This document shows, piece by piece, positions 48,849 to 56,799 of a stretch of 64,000 bases of DNA. Source of the stretch: Paenibacillus sp. (GTDB taxonomy: Bacteria > Bacteroidota > Bacteroidia > Bacteroidales > Muribaculaceae); the NCBI GenBank assembly GCA_023663345.1, contig JAMPHR010000003.1:415487-479486 (forward strand). The letters are read 5' to 3'. Position 1 is the stretch's first letter. Each line of letters begins with the position of its first letter. The position numbers and the translations under genes were made by a program. The notes beneath the pieces are model-generated. The model was not told where the DNA came from. It saw only the letters and a program-made list of their open reading frames with translations, and made no database searches.

Positions 48849-51059
48849 ATGAAACAGAAATCGATATTATCAATCATATTAGCCACCGTAACGGCAACAT
48901 CGGCATTGGCCGAGGTTGTCACCGAAAAGCCGGTGGCCAAGGGGACGCCTACGTCGTTTGCCATCATCACCGACCGGGCCACCTACGATGCCACCCGTCC
49001 CGCCATGCTCCGCTACCGCGATGCCGTAGAGGCCGACGGACTGGCTACATATATAGTGCATGACGACTGGAGCTCGCCCACCCAGGTGCGCGAGGCCATC
49101 AAGGAGCTGTATGCCTCCGATCCGACCCTCGAAGGGATCGTGCTCGTGGGCGATGTGCCGGTGGCGATGGTGCGCAACGGTCAGCACATGACCACAGCGT
49201 TCAAGATGGACGAGGAGAAGTATCCTTATATCGACTCGTCGGTGCCCTCCGACCGTTTCTATGACTGCCTTGACCTGGAGTTCAGGTATCTGAAGCAGGA
49301 CAGCACCAATGGACATCTGTTCTACTATGAGCTCACCGAGGATTGTCCCCAGAAGCTCGACCCCACATTCTACTCGGCGCGCATCCGCTACCCTCAGTTG
49401 CGTGGTGGTGACAAGTACGAGGGGATCTCGATGTTTCTCGACAAGGCCGCCCGCGCCAAGGCCGAGATGAAGGAGGATAAGGTGGACAGGGTGGTGTCGT
49501 TCAACGGCCACGGCTACAATTCCGATTGTCTCATGGCGTGGATGGATGAGGAGAAAGCCTACCGCGAGCATTTCCCCGGAGCGTTCGGAACCTCGACCGG
49601 ATTCAAGCACTGGAATTTCCGCATGATGGAGCCGATGAAGGATCGCATATTCACCGAACTGGAACGTCCGGGGATAGACCTGTTCATGTTTCATGAGCAT
49701 GGCGCACCCACCACACAGTATATCAACGGTTACGGAGAGACCTCCAATTATGACGACCGCATGTTTCAGATCAAGGCCGGAATATACTCGCGCATAGAGC
49801 GCGAGGTGCGCAAGGGCAATGACGAGGCCGAGGTTGTGGAGGCTTTTGCCAAGAAATATGCCCTCACGCCCGACTTTTTCAAGGATCTGCACAATCCGGA
49901 TTTCCATGCCAAGGACTCGCTTGGCTATGCATCCAAGGATATTCAGGCCGATGAGTTTCACCACAGGGTCACAATGCCGAGGATGGTGATGTTTGACGCC
50001 TGCTACAACGGCTCGTTTCATGAGGATGACTACATCGCCGGGGAGTATCTGTTCAACCCCGGAGCCACTGTAGTGACCCAGGGCAATACCCGCAATGTGC
50101 TTCAGGACCGCTGGACCATCGAGATGATAGGTCTTCTCTCCCACGGAGTGCGTGCCGGGCAGTACAACCGCCTTGTGGCAACCCTCGAGGGGCACATGAT
50201 GGGGGATCCCACCATGCGGTTTGCCCCGGTAGAGCCTAACACTCTGAGCGCCGACATGACCGTGCGCAAGGGGGACAAGGATTATTGGGAGGCGTTGCTC
50301 TCATCGCCTCACGCCGACGTTCAGTCCATAGCCCTGCGTATGCTCTCGGATACCGAGGGGGAGAAGGAGATGTCGCCCCGGTTGCTTGAGGTGTTCCGCA
50401 CCTCGCCATTCAACACCACCCGCATGGAGGCACTCAAACTGCTGTCGGCATACTGCAACGATGATTTCAAGGAGGCTGTGAGACTGGGTGTCAATGATCC
50501 CTACGAGCGCATAGCCCGCATGAGCGCCGACATGGCCGGTGACATAGGCGACGTGTCGCTCCTGCCTGCCGTGGTGGATGCTTATATAGGGGGAAGTGAG
50601 CGCCAGCGTGTCAACTATCTCTTAGGCAACTCCTTGTCGCTGTTTCCCCGCGAGGAGGTGAAGCGATGTGTCGACCTCCATTATGCCGGCACGCGCCGAT
50701 ACAAGGCCGATGAGGAGAAGGAGGCTGTGATGAAGGGGATAGACCATGCCCACGATTTCGCTTTGAGCTATCATAAGCGCATCATCGACAGCTCGCTCGA
50801 TGATGCCAGGAGGATATCGGCCATACGCATGGTGCGCAACAATCCCTATCACTACAATCTCGACAGCTATATGGCTGTGCTCGCCGATAGTTCCGCTTCC
50901 GATGCCGTGAGGGTGAACATGGCCGAGGCGCTGGGGTGGTTCACGCTCTCCCACCGCAAGGGCGAGATAGTGGATCTATGCCGTAAGCTGGCCTCGGATC
51001 TGGCCACTCCGCAGGCTGTAGCGGCTGAGCTGAGGCAGACTGTCAACCGCCTCAAATGA
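48849..51059 (+). CDS. Gingipain-like C25 family cysteine peptidase with HEAT-like repeats (second copy)
   Basis: A 736-residue paralogue of the preceding gene. The start at 48849 (MKQKSILSIILATVTATSAL) is chosen over a GTG at 48843, which overlaps the previous stop; the gap is then 2 bp. The same order recurs: signal peptide, TLEGIVLVGDVPVAMVR, VPSDRFYDCLDLEF, the catalytic His in FMFHEHGAPTTQ (H282 or H284), the nucleophile C385 in MVMFDACYNGSFHEDD, TVVTQGNTRNVLQDR, then HEAT-like helices (ADVQSIALRMLSDTEG, NTTRMEALKLLSAYCNDD). Both catalytic residues are kept, so this is not an inactive copy. Last gene of the operon. Confidence 0.85.
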   Translation: MKQKSILSIILATVTATSALAEVVTEKPVAKGTPTSFAIITDRATYDATRPAMLRYRDAVEADGLATYIVHDDWSSPTQVREAIKELYASDPTLEGIVLVGDVPVAMVRNGQHMTTAFKMDEEKYPYIDSSVPSDRFYDCLDLEFRYLKQDSTNGHLFYYELTEDCPQKLDPTFYSARIRYPQLRGGDKYEGISMFLDKAARAKAEMKEDKVDRVVSFNGHGYNSDCLMAWMDEEKAYREHFPGAFGTSTGFKHWNFRMMEPMKDRIFTELERPGIDLFMFHEHGAPTTQYINGYGETSNYDDRMFQIKAGIYSRIEREVRKGNDEAEVVEAFAKKYALTPDFFKDLHNPDFHAKDSLGYASKDIQADEFHHRVTMPRMVMFDACYNGSFHEDDYIAGEYLFNPGATVVTQGNTRNVLQDRWTIEMIGLLSHGVRAGQYNRLVATLEGHMMGDPTMRFAPVEPNTLSADMTVRKGDKDYWEALLSSPHADVQSIALRMLSDTEGEKEMSPRLLEVFRTSPFNTTRMEALKLLSAYCNDDFKEAVRLGVNDPYERIARMSADMAGDIGDVSLLPAVVDAYIGGSERQRVNYLLGNSLSLFPREEVKRCVDLHYAGTRRYKADEEKEAVMKGIDHAHDFALSYHKRIIDSSLDDARRISAIRMVRNNPYHYNLDSYMAVLADSSASDAVRVNMAEALGWFTLSHRKGEIVDLCRKLASDLATPQAVAAELRQTVNRLK

Positions 51060-51089
51060 CGATAAGACATAATTAACAACAATTTCAAT

Positions 51090-51121
51090 AAATGCCTCTC
51101 AGATGCCTGAGAGGCATTTTT
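51090..51121 (+). terminator. Terminator of the TonB/peptidase operon
   Basis: A perfect 13-bp stem AAATGCCTCTCAG (51090-51102) / CTGAGAGGCATTT (51107-51119), 4-nt loop, ending in TTTTTG. No other terminator is visible between 43715 and here. Confidence 0.88.
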
Positions 51122-51267
51122 GTCCCCGTCTCCGGATATATTCCGGGGGTGGGGACGATCTGTTAACGGGGGTGGGGGGACTGAACCCACCATGCTTCTC
51201 ATTGGTTTTAATTGAAAACTCGAAAGTCGTTTTTTTGTTACTCACAAGCTGTTTTAATTATTAATTT

Positions 51268-52209
51268 ATGAGAAGACTACTAAACATCCTGATTGTCTCT
51301 CTATTCACCTTCGCCACAGCGAAGGCTCAGGAGATAGCTGTCGACTCGATCATGGCCGATACCGTCACAGCCGACACCACCACCGTCGCTCTTATCGAGA
51401 CCGTAATGCCTCTCGTGGAGCCAACCGAGACCTATGCGCCCGATAGCCTTCTGGCAATGGCCATTCCCAATATACCCGAGGTTGCCGACCACAGGTCGAT
51501 ATACTGCCATCCGTATTCTACCAAGCTCAATGTCCCTGACTGGAAACGCCTATGGACCAATACAGCAGTGCTGAGCGGTGCATACGTCGGCACCCTGCTT
51601 GTGTTGCAGTGTCTGCCGGCCGATGCCACCTCGTGGAACCGCGCCGAGATCACCGGCACGCCTATGTTCAAGCGCTGGTACCGTAATGTGTTCAAGCTCG
51701 GTCCTGAATGGGATCACGACAACCCGATATTCAATTTCGTGCTCCATCCCTATGCGGGAGCTGCATATTTCATGGCCGCCCGTTCGTGCGGGTTCAACTT
51801 TTGGCGATCGATGCTCTACAGTGCGTGTGTGTCCACCATCGGTTGGGAGTTTGGTATCGAGGCATTCATGGAGCGCCCGTCCATCCAGGATATTTTCATC
51901 ACTCCGCTTGTGGGCAGTGCCATAGGCGAGGTGTTCTACAAGGCCAAGCGCAGCATCGTGGCCAATGACTATCATCTGTTCGGGTCAAAATTCCTGGGCA
52001 ACGTGGCAGTATTTCTCGTGGACCCTATCAATGAGGTGATCGACCTGTTCCGCGGACGCAACACCAAGTGTGCCGGCAATGGCTGGAGCGATCCATCGCA
52101 GACCGATATGGCCTATGACGGGCAGTCCGAGTCACCCTCGGTGGAGGGTTCGCTCACACCGTTTGTCTCCGGCTCCTACAAGGGATTCTCTCTCAAGATA
52201 ACTTTTTAG
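51268..52209 (+). CDS. DUF3943 domain-containing protein
   Basis: A 313-residue exported protein with signal peptide (MRRLLNILIVSLFTFATAKA) and a threonine/alanine-rich stretch, then the DUF3943 core: NVPDWKRLWTNTAVLSGAYV, FKLGPEWDHDNPIFNFVLHP with YAGAAYFMAARSCGFNFWRS, IGWEFGIEAFMERPSIQDIF, and TPLVGSAIGEVFYKAK. Members are probably integral membrane or barrel proteins of unknown function. The hydrophobic segments around 95-115 and 165-185 would fit an envelope location. Preceded by a G-rich spacer and a T-run but no clean promoter consensus. Confidence 0.85.
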   Translation: MRRLLNILIVSLFTFATAKAQEIAVDSIMADTVTADTTTVALIETVMPLVEPTETYAPDSLLAMAIPNIPEVADHRSIYCHPYSTKLNVPDWKRLWTNTAVLSGAYVGTLLVLQCLPADATSWNRAEITGTPMFKRWYRNVFKLGPEWDHDNPIFNFVLHPYAGAAYFMAARSCGFNFWRSMLYSACVSTIGWEFGIEAFMERPSIQDIFITPLVGSAIGEVFYKAKRSIVANDYHLFGSKFLGNVAVFLVDPINEVIDLFRGRNTKCAGNGWSDPSQTDMAYDGQSESPSVEGSLTPFVSGSYKGFSLKITF

Positions 52210-52232
52210 ACAGTATTTTTAGGAATATTCAT

Positions 52233-52240
52233 TATATTTG
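52233..52240 (+). promoter_or_regulatory. -7 promoter box for the MmcQ-like gene
   Basis: TATATTTG 41 bp before the ATG at 52282. Confidence 0.5.
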
Positions 52241-52281
52241 TAACGGATAAGTAAGACCTACCCAACAAATCTTGTCTGATT

Positions 52282-52635
52282 ATGAATATTGAATCATTCC
52301 GCGAATATTGCCTTTCGTTGCCATATACAAGCGAGGATATGCCCTTTGGAGATGAATATCTAATTATAAGGGTATGCGGTAAGATTTTCGCATGCATAGG
52401 ACTTGAACGTCCTGATTATTTCGTGCTGAAATGCGATCCCGACTATGCCGTGGAACTCAGGGAGACCCATGAGGAGATCGAGCCGGCGTGGCACTGGAAT
52501 AAAAAGTACTGGAACCAACTGAGGCTCTCGGGCAGTCTCGACGACGTATTTATCGGGGCGCTGATACGCCACAGCTATGAACAGGTGGTGAAAAAGCTCC
52601 CCAAGAAGCAACGTGAGGAGATAGGGGAGTATTGA
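52282..52635 (+). CDS. MmcQ/YjbR family DNA-binding protein
   Basis: A 117-residue cytoplasmic protein of the MmcQ/YjbR (CyaY-like fold) family. Typical features: MNIESFREYCLSLPYTSEDM, the PFGDEYLIIRVCGKIFACI strand pair, ERPDYFVLKCDPDYAVELRE, and HWNKKYWNQLRLSGSLDD with IGALIRHSYEQVVKKLPKK at the end. The E-x(n)-PFG and HWNKKYW motifs mark the family, which is presumed to bind DNA, although few members are characterised. Converges with the PEtn transferase gene. Confidence 0.9.
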   Translation: MNIESFREYCLSLPYTSEDMPFGDEYLIIRVCGKIFACIGLERPDYFVLKCDPDYAVELRETHEEIEPAWHWNKKYWNQLRLSGSLDDVFIGALIRHSYEQVVKKLPKKQREEIGEY

Positions 52636-52666
52636 TCGCCCGGAAAGTGCTTGTTAATAGCCGGTG

Positions 52667-54331
52667 TTAAGGTATAGGCTCGCCTACGATAATGTCGTTG
52701 ACCGGCACCGGAATATTTCGGTCCGACAGATAATTGTAATCTCCCTGCCGGTAGGCGGGTGATGCGAGCGACAGGCTGTCGTTGCGTACCGGAGTGGAGA
52801 TTCCGGCGATGTCGAGCATGGTGTGGAATACCGAGGCCGACGTGATGACCCGGCGGGTAGTATTGTCGTTCAGGGCTGTGGTGGTGTCGGGATAACCGGC
52901 CCGGTAGCTGTCGGAGAGCCACACGAGCAACGGCACATGCAGCTCGTGGGCCGACGGGCGCGGAGAGGCGTGGAGAAACAGGCCTGATGCGTCGTCAAAA
53001 ATATTTTCGCCGTGATCGGAGGTGTAGAGCAGTCCGGCTGTTGCGCCGGTGCGGTCGAGCTGTCCGATCAGAGAGTGGAGAAACATGTCGGTGTACAGGA
53101 TGGTGTTGTCGTAGGCATTCAACAGTCCGTCGCGGTTCTCGGCGATGGCCTCGTCGGCATCATCGGGGGTGAAACGGGCCATTTCGGCCGGATAGCGCTC
53201 ACGGTACTTGAAGTGGGATCCGTAGCAGTGGAGCACGATGAGCTGACGCTGGTTGCCGTCGGCCAGAATCTTGTCGACCAGCGGGAGCATGTCGCAATCA
53301 TACACATTGGCCGATGCCGGAAGCTCCTCCTTGAGAAAATCCCATGAATCGGCTTCCTGGCCGAATATGTCGATGAATGAGTGGTTGGGGCGCTGGTTTG
53401 AGATGAACGCCGTGTGGAATCCTGCCTCGCGGAATGCTGTGATGATCCCTTTCTCGCGGTAGATGCGGTCGTAATCCTCGGCCGAACTTGCCGAGAGGAG
53501 CATAGGCACGCTCTTGTGGGTGGTGTTGGACTGAGTGTAGGCTCGGGGGAATTTTATGAGGTTCCCGGTTGAGGAGAGCAGGGGGGTGGTGTCGCGGTTA
53601 TAGCCGTAGAGACCGAAATTCTCAGCACGTGCGGTCTCTCCGATCACCAGCACATACACCTCGCGCTTGCCGGCGGTATGGAGCGGGCGGGCCTCAAACG
53701 TGAAATCGGCTGAGGTCTCGGCATATCGGGCCGTGCGTGCCGAGCGGTCTACGGCCAGTCCTATATTGTAGCACACGTTTACCGGATAGAGGTCGTCAAT
53801 GGCCCGATAGGAGCCTGAGGCATAGCATGTGACGAGGCACAGGATGCCTATACATGCTCCCACCCCGGCATACCGGCGCGACTCGCTGATAAACGGGCGG
53901 GGGAGGATGAAATCCTTTTTCATACATTTGCGGGCGGCCTGGATGAGCACCGGCAGATAAAGGATGGCGACACCGGCCACTGCGGGGATGAGGCTACCGA
54001 GCAGTTCGCCCACCTCGGTGGAATTGGTGGTCACGAGGTTGAGAAACATGTCGACCGCTATGATGGAGCTTCCAAACAGATACAGGAGCACTATCTGGAA
54101 CGCCGACAGGAATATGAACAGAAACATCATCCACACCCCGCGGGCCGGATTGCGCGGAAGGGTCAGGAGCAGGGCGTAGATGGATATGGGGAGAATCACG
54201 TTGCAGGCCCGGGCCATCAACGACATCTGCTCGGTGATTGACAGCGCTATGTTGGGGAGCGCGAGAAGGATCAGCGTGGCGAAATACAGCAGGCGGGGAT
54301 CGTTTATCTTATTATGCTTTTTCAAAATCAA
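52667..54331 (-). CDS. Lipid A-type phosphoethanolamine transferase (EptA-like)
   Basis: A 554-residue inner-membrane enzyme of the sulfatase/alkaline phosphatase fold. Five hydrophobic helices (about 15-175) are followed by the periplasmic catalytic domain: VYVLVIGETARAENFGLYGYNRDTTP (metal-binding GET), the nucleophile threonine in QSNTTHKSVPMLLS, FISNQRPNHSFID, LHCYGSHFKY and TSDHGEN with the metal-binding Asp-His pair. It should transfer phosphoethanolamine from phosphatidylethanolamine to lipid A or another envelope acceptor; such changes reduce surface charge and can lower polymyxin susceptibility, though the acceptor here is unknown. It is 28 bp downstream of the BamA-like gene and probably in its operon. 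Confidence 0.9.
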   Translation of the reverse strand: MILKKHNKINDPRLLYFATLILLALPNIALSITEQMSLMARACNVILPISIYALLLTLPRNPARGVWMMFLFIFLSAFQIVLLYLFGSSIIAVDMFLNLVTTNSTEVGELLGSLIPAVAGVAILYLPVLIQAARKCMKKDFILPRPFISESRRYAGVGACIGILCLVTCYASGSYRAIDDLYPVNVCYNIGLAVDRSARTARYAETSADFTFEARPLHTAGKREVYVLVIGETARAENFGLYGYNRDTTPLLSSTGNLIKFPRAYTQSNTTHKSVPMLLSASSAEDYDRIYREKGIITAFREAGFHTAFISNQRPNHSFIDIFGQEADSWDFLKEELPASANVYDCDMLPLVDKILADGNQRQLIVLHCYGSHFKYRERYPAEMARFTPDDADEAIAENRDGLLNAYDNTILYTDMFLHSLIGQLDRTGATAGLLYTSDHGENIFDDASGLFLHASPRPSAHELHVPLLVWLSDSYRAGYPDTTTALNDNTTRRVITSASVFHTMLDIAGISTPVRNDSLSLASPAYRQGDYNYLSDRNIPVPVNDIIVGEPIP

Positions 54332-54359
54332 GAATGTGAATATGGTTGCACGGGGCGTG

Positions 54360-55526
54360 TCAGAACGCCTCGTTTATATTGAACATGAACCCTTTCTGGC
54401 CGCTCTTGCCGAATCCGATGTCGAGGCGCACGTTCACGTCCTTCTTGAATTCCCACCGGTAGCCTATGCCGAAATTGGGGAGAAGACGTTGCAGCTGCAC
54501 TTCATCGAAATGGCTGAACACGGTACCCACTCCGGCCCATGCCACCACTCCGCTACGTCGCCACACGTGCTGGCGCAGTTCCACCTGGGCGGCCATCATG
54601 TTCTTGTCGCGGTAGCGCCCTTCGTAATATCCTCTAAGATAATATGAACCGCCCAGCTGGGCCATCATGTACCACGAGGGGTGGCCTATGTTGAACGTGG
54701 AGCGGAAATCGCCGGCGAGAATCGCCCCCTTCCACAATGTGCGGTAGCAGTCAAACTGTACCTCGGTGGTGGAGAACGCATACCGGTTGCCGAGAAAGCG
54801 GGGCCGGAACGACTGGGTGACAGCCGCATAGATACCGCGCCGGGGATTGGTGAGCACGTCGCGGGTGTCGTAGGAGAGGGTGACTCCCACGCCGAAATTA
54901 CACACCGACCGGCGCATACCCTCGAGGAGCTCGGGACGCTCGATGTTGAACGCATGGATGTAGTCGAACATCACCTTGGGCCCCATGTACAGGCTGGATC
55001 CGACATGAAACAGCATCGAGCCGTTGACCTTGACTCCGGTACGCTTCATCTCCGACTCGTTGGCATCATAGTTGTCCATCTCATAGCCTATGCCCCAGAA
55101 GTCGCTGGGGTCGGCAAGAAATTCGGCGGTATAGGTGATGCGGTAGCTGTCGGCAGGCGATATGTGAGTGCCACGGATTCCCACGCTTCCGAATCCCTTG
55201 GTGCTGATCTTGCCGAAGAGCGAAGCGTTGGACGGAGGAAGCGACGGGTCGGAATCCTTGGTGCGGTACAGGCCCGAGGCCACGAGACCTATGCCGAAGC
55301 CCATGTCGGAGGTGTAGTAGGGACCGCCGATGATGCTGAAGTCCATTCCGGTGGTCTTCTTGCCCTTGTTGCTGTCCTCGAAGTAACTGATGAAGCGGCG
55401 TATGAACCCCGGCTTCCGGGCTGTGGTGTCGGCATCGGCAGTGGTTGTTGCAGGCTCGGCGGCCACGGCCTCGCGTGGAAGCGCGGCCGACAATGCAAGC
55501 AATAATATTAATATGTGTCGGTGCAT
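54360..55526 (-). CDS. BamA/TamA family outer membrane beta-barrel protein
   Basis: Start at 55526 gives a signal peptide (MHRHILILLLALSAALPREA); the upstream in-frame ATG at 55610 lies over the preceding gene's end. The 388-residue protein consists of an Omp85-type barrel without POTRA domains: SIIGGPYYTSDMGFGIGLV near the start, VGVTLSYDTRDVLTNPRRGIYAAV, RFLGNRYAFSTTEVQFDCYR, LGGSYYLRGYYEGRYRDKN (the (V/I)RGF-like turn reads LRGY) and DVNVRLDIGFGKSGQKGFMFNINEAF at the end. Likely an outer-membrane translocation or patatin-like-associated barrel. Between the PCMD and PEtn transferase genes. Confidence 0.88.
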   Translation of the reverse strand: MHRHILILLLALSAALPREAVAAEPATTTADADTTARKPGFIRRFISYFEDSNKGKKTTGMDFSIIGGPYYTSDMGFGIGLVASGLYRTKDSDPSLPPSNASLFGKISTKGFGSVGIRGTHISPADSYRITYTAEFLADPSDFWGIGYEMDNYDANESEMKRTGVKVNGSMLFHVGSSLYMGPKVMFDYIHAFNIERPELLEGMRRSVCNFGVGVTLSYDTRDVLTNPRRGIYAAVTQSFRPRFLGNRYAFSTTEVQFDCYRTLWKGAILAGDFRSTFNIGHPSWYMMAQLGGSYYLRGYYEGRYRDKNMMAAQVELRQHVWRRSGVVAWAGVGTVFSHFDEVQLQRLLPNFGIGYRWEFKKDVNVRLDIGFGKSGQKGFMFNINEAF

Positions 55527-55579
55527 GGAGGTCAATTGGGATAGACTCAGCTGTGATGAGTGGTCAGAAGGGGAGGAGA

Positions 55580-56548
55580 TCAATATACGAGTCTCACATT
55601 GTCGACCCATAGGGTGTTGCCCGGGGTGCCGATGAAGGCCCCGCCGTGGGATGATGAGAACTGTAGCATCAGGTGCGTGGGAGTTTCATCGGGCGAAGCC
55701 CATCCGGTCTCGACTATAGGCACGCTCACCCCCTTGCTGTTGCGGGCATAGTCGGTGTCGCGTAGTGCCATTGTGGAGGCATCGTATTTGGGATTGCCGG
55801 TGATGTCGCCGTAGAGTATCTCGTAGGTTGCGTTCTCGATCCATCCCGAGGTGCTTTTGGCATACTTCACCACCATGGTGCCCACACGGGTGGCGGTGAT
55901 ATTGCCTTTGGCATCCTCCTTGCGTTTCTGCAGGTACAGCACAGCTATGCCGTAGTCGGGACCGGGGACAGTGGACTTGTGGCTGAATCCGGTCTGCTTG
56001 ACGCGGTTGGGGGTGCCGGGAGTCGAGAACTTGTAATCGAAACGCAATGCCTGCGGGCGCTGGGTGAACGGTATGCCCCAGTTGAGAGCCTTCACACCAT
56101 CCTTGGTGCCTGTGATCGGCTCTTTCATGTCGCCGAGAAATATGGATCCGGCGGCGAGTACATTGATGTTGACCAGCCCGAGCACCTTGAGCGACTCGAT
56201 ATGGGTGGTCATCTTGGCGCACCGGCCGTTGCGGTGGGTGTCGGGGGTCACGGTGTTGTTGGTCTTGACCACACCGGCCACCTTGGCCATGACGTTGGAG
56301 TTGCCCCACGGCGATCCGCCCTGGTTCTTATAGGGTATGTTGCCCTCTATCACAGCATCGGGGCCTATCTCGTAGAGTATCTTCTCGTTGCCGCCTATCA
56401 CAGCCGATTCCTTGATGTGACGCTCGGCCCAGTGCTCCATGTCGCCGAAGCGCAGGGGCACAACTTTCTCACCCGAGACGGTTGCCGGCGCACCCGCCAC
56501 AAGGAGGATGGCCAGAGAGTTGAGTATTTTTCTATTTTTCAGATGCAT
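55580..56548 (-). CDS. PCMD domain-containing exported protein
   Basis: A 322-residue protein with signal peptide (ILNSLAILLVAGAPATVSG). The PCMD (putative carbohydrate metabolism) beta-sandwich pattern is visible: VPLRFGDMEHWAERHIKESA, the GKCAKM-like NGRCAKMTTHIES, AAGSIFLGDM, NWGIPFTQRPQALRFDYKFS, HLMLQFSSSHGGAFIGTPGN and the ending LWVDNVRLVY. The domain is common in Bacteroidales surface proteins beside glycan or fimbrial genes. It heads the minus-strand operon with the BamA-like and PEtn transferase genes. Ligand unknown. Confidence 0.87.
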   Translation of the reverse strand: MHLKNRKILNSLAILLVAGAPATVSGEKVVPLRFGDMEHWAERHIKESAVIGGNEKILYEIGPDAVIEGNIPYKNQGGSPWGNSNVMAKVAGVVKTNNTVTPDTHRNGRCAKMTTHIESLKVLGLVNINVLAAGSIFLGDMKEPITGTKDGVKALNWGIPFTQRPQALRFDYKFSTPGTPNRVKQTGFSHKSTVPGPDYGIAVLYLQKRKEDAKGNITATRVGTMVVKYAKSTSGWIENATYEILYGDITGNPKYDASTMALRDTDYARNSKGVSVPIVETGWASPDETPTHLMLQFSSSHGGAFIGTPGNTLWVDNVRLVY

Positions 56549-56622
56549 AACGGGACAACGTTAAGGTATAGGTGAAACGTAACTATCTCCTACAGGAATC
56601 TTCTATCAGACAAAAACTCCTG

Positions 56623-56630
56623 CAAAATTA
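56623..56630 (-). promoter_or_regulatory. -7 promoter box for the PCMD gene
   Basis: TAATTTTG on the minus strand, 74 bp before the start at 56548. Confidence 0.5.
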
Positions 56631-56768
56631 ACAAATACTGTGCATTTAGGGTTCCTGTTTTGGAAACTAAATTATTCGAAAGTTCCACAAAAAGGCTGTG
56701 AGAGGAAGTTTTGCCCAATATATTGGTCAAATGGGATAATGCATTACCGCACTTTGGCCGAAAAGTGG

Positions 56769-56776
56769 TACCTTTG
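56769..56776 (+). promoter_or_regulatory. -7 promoter box for the twin-ABC gene
   Basis: TACCTTTG followed by CGCAAC, 23 bp before the ATG at 56800. Confidence 0.55.
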
Positions 56777-56799
56777 CGCAACTGTAATAATGGTTGACT

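Noticed and set aside
48843..48851. GTG start for the second peptidase at 48843
   Set aside because: It overlaps the stop of the first peptidase gene and adds only two residues; the ATG at 48849 starts the signal peptide.
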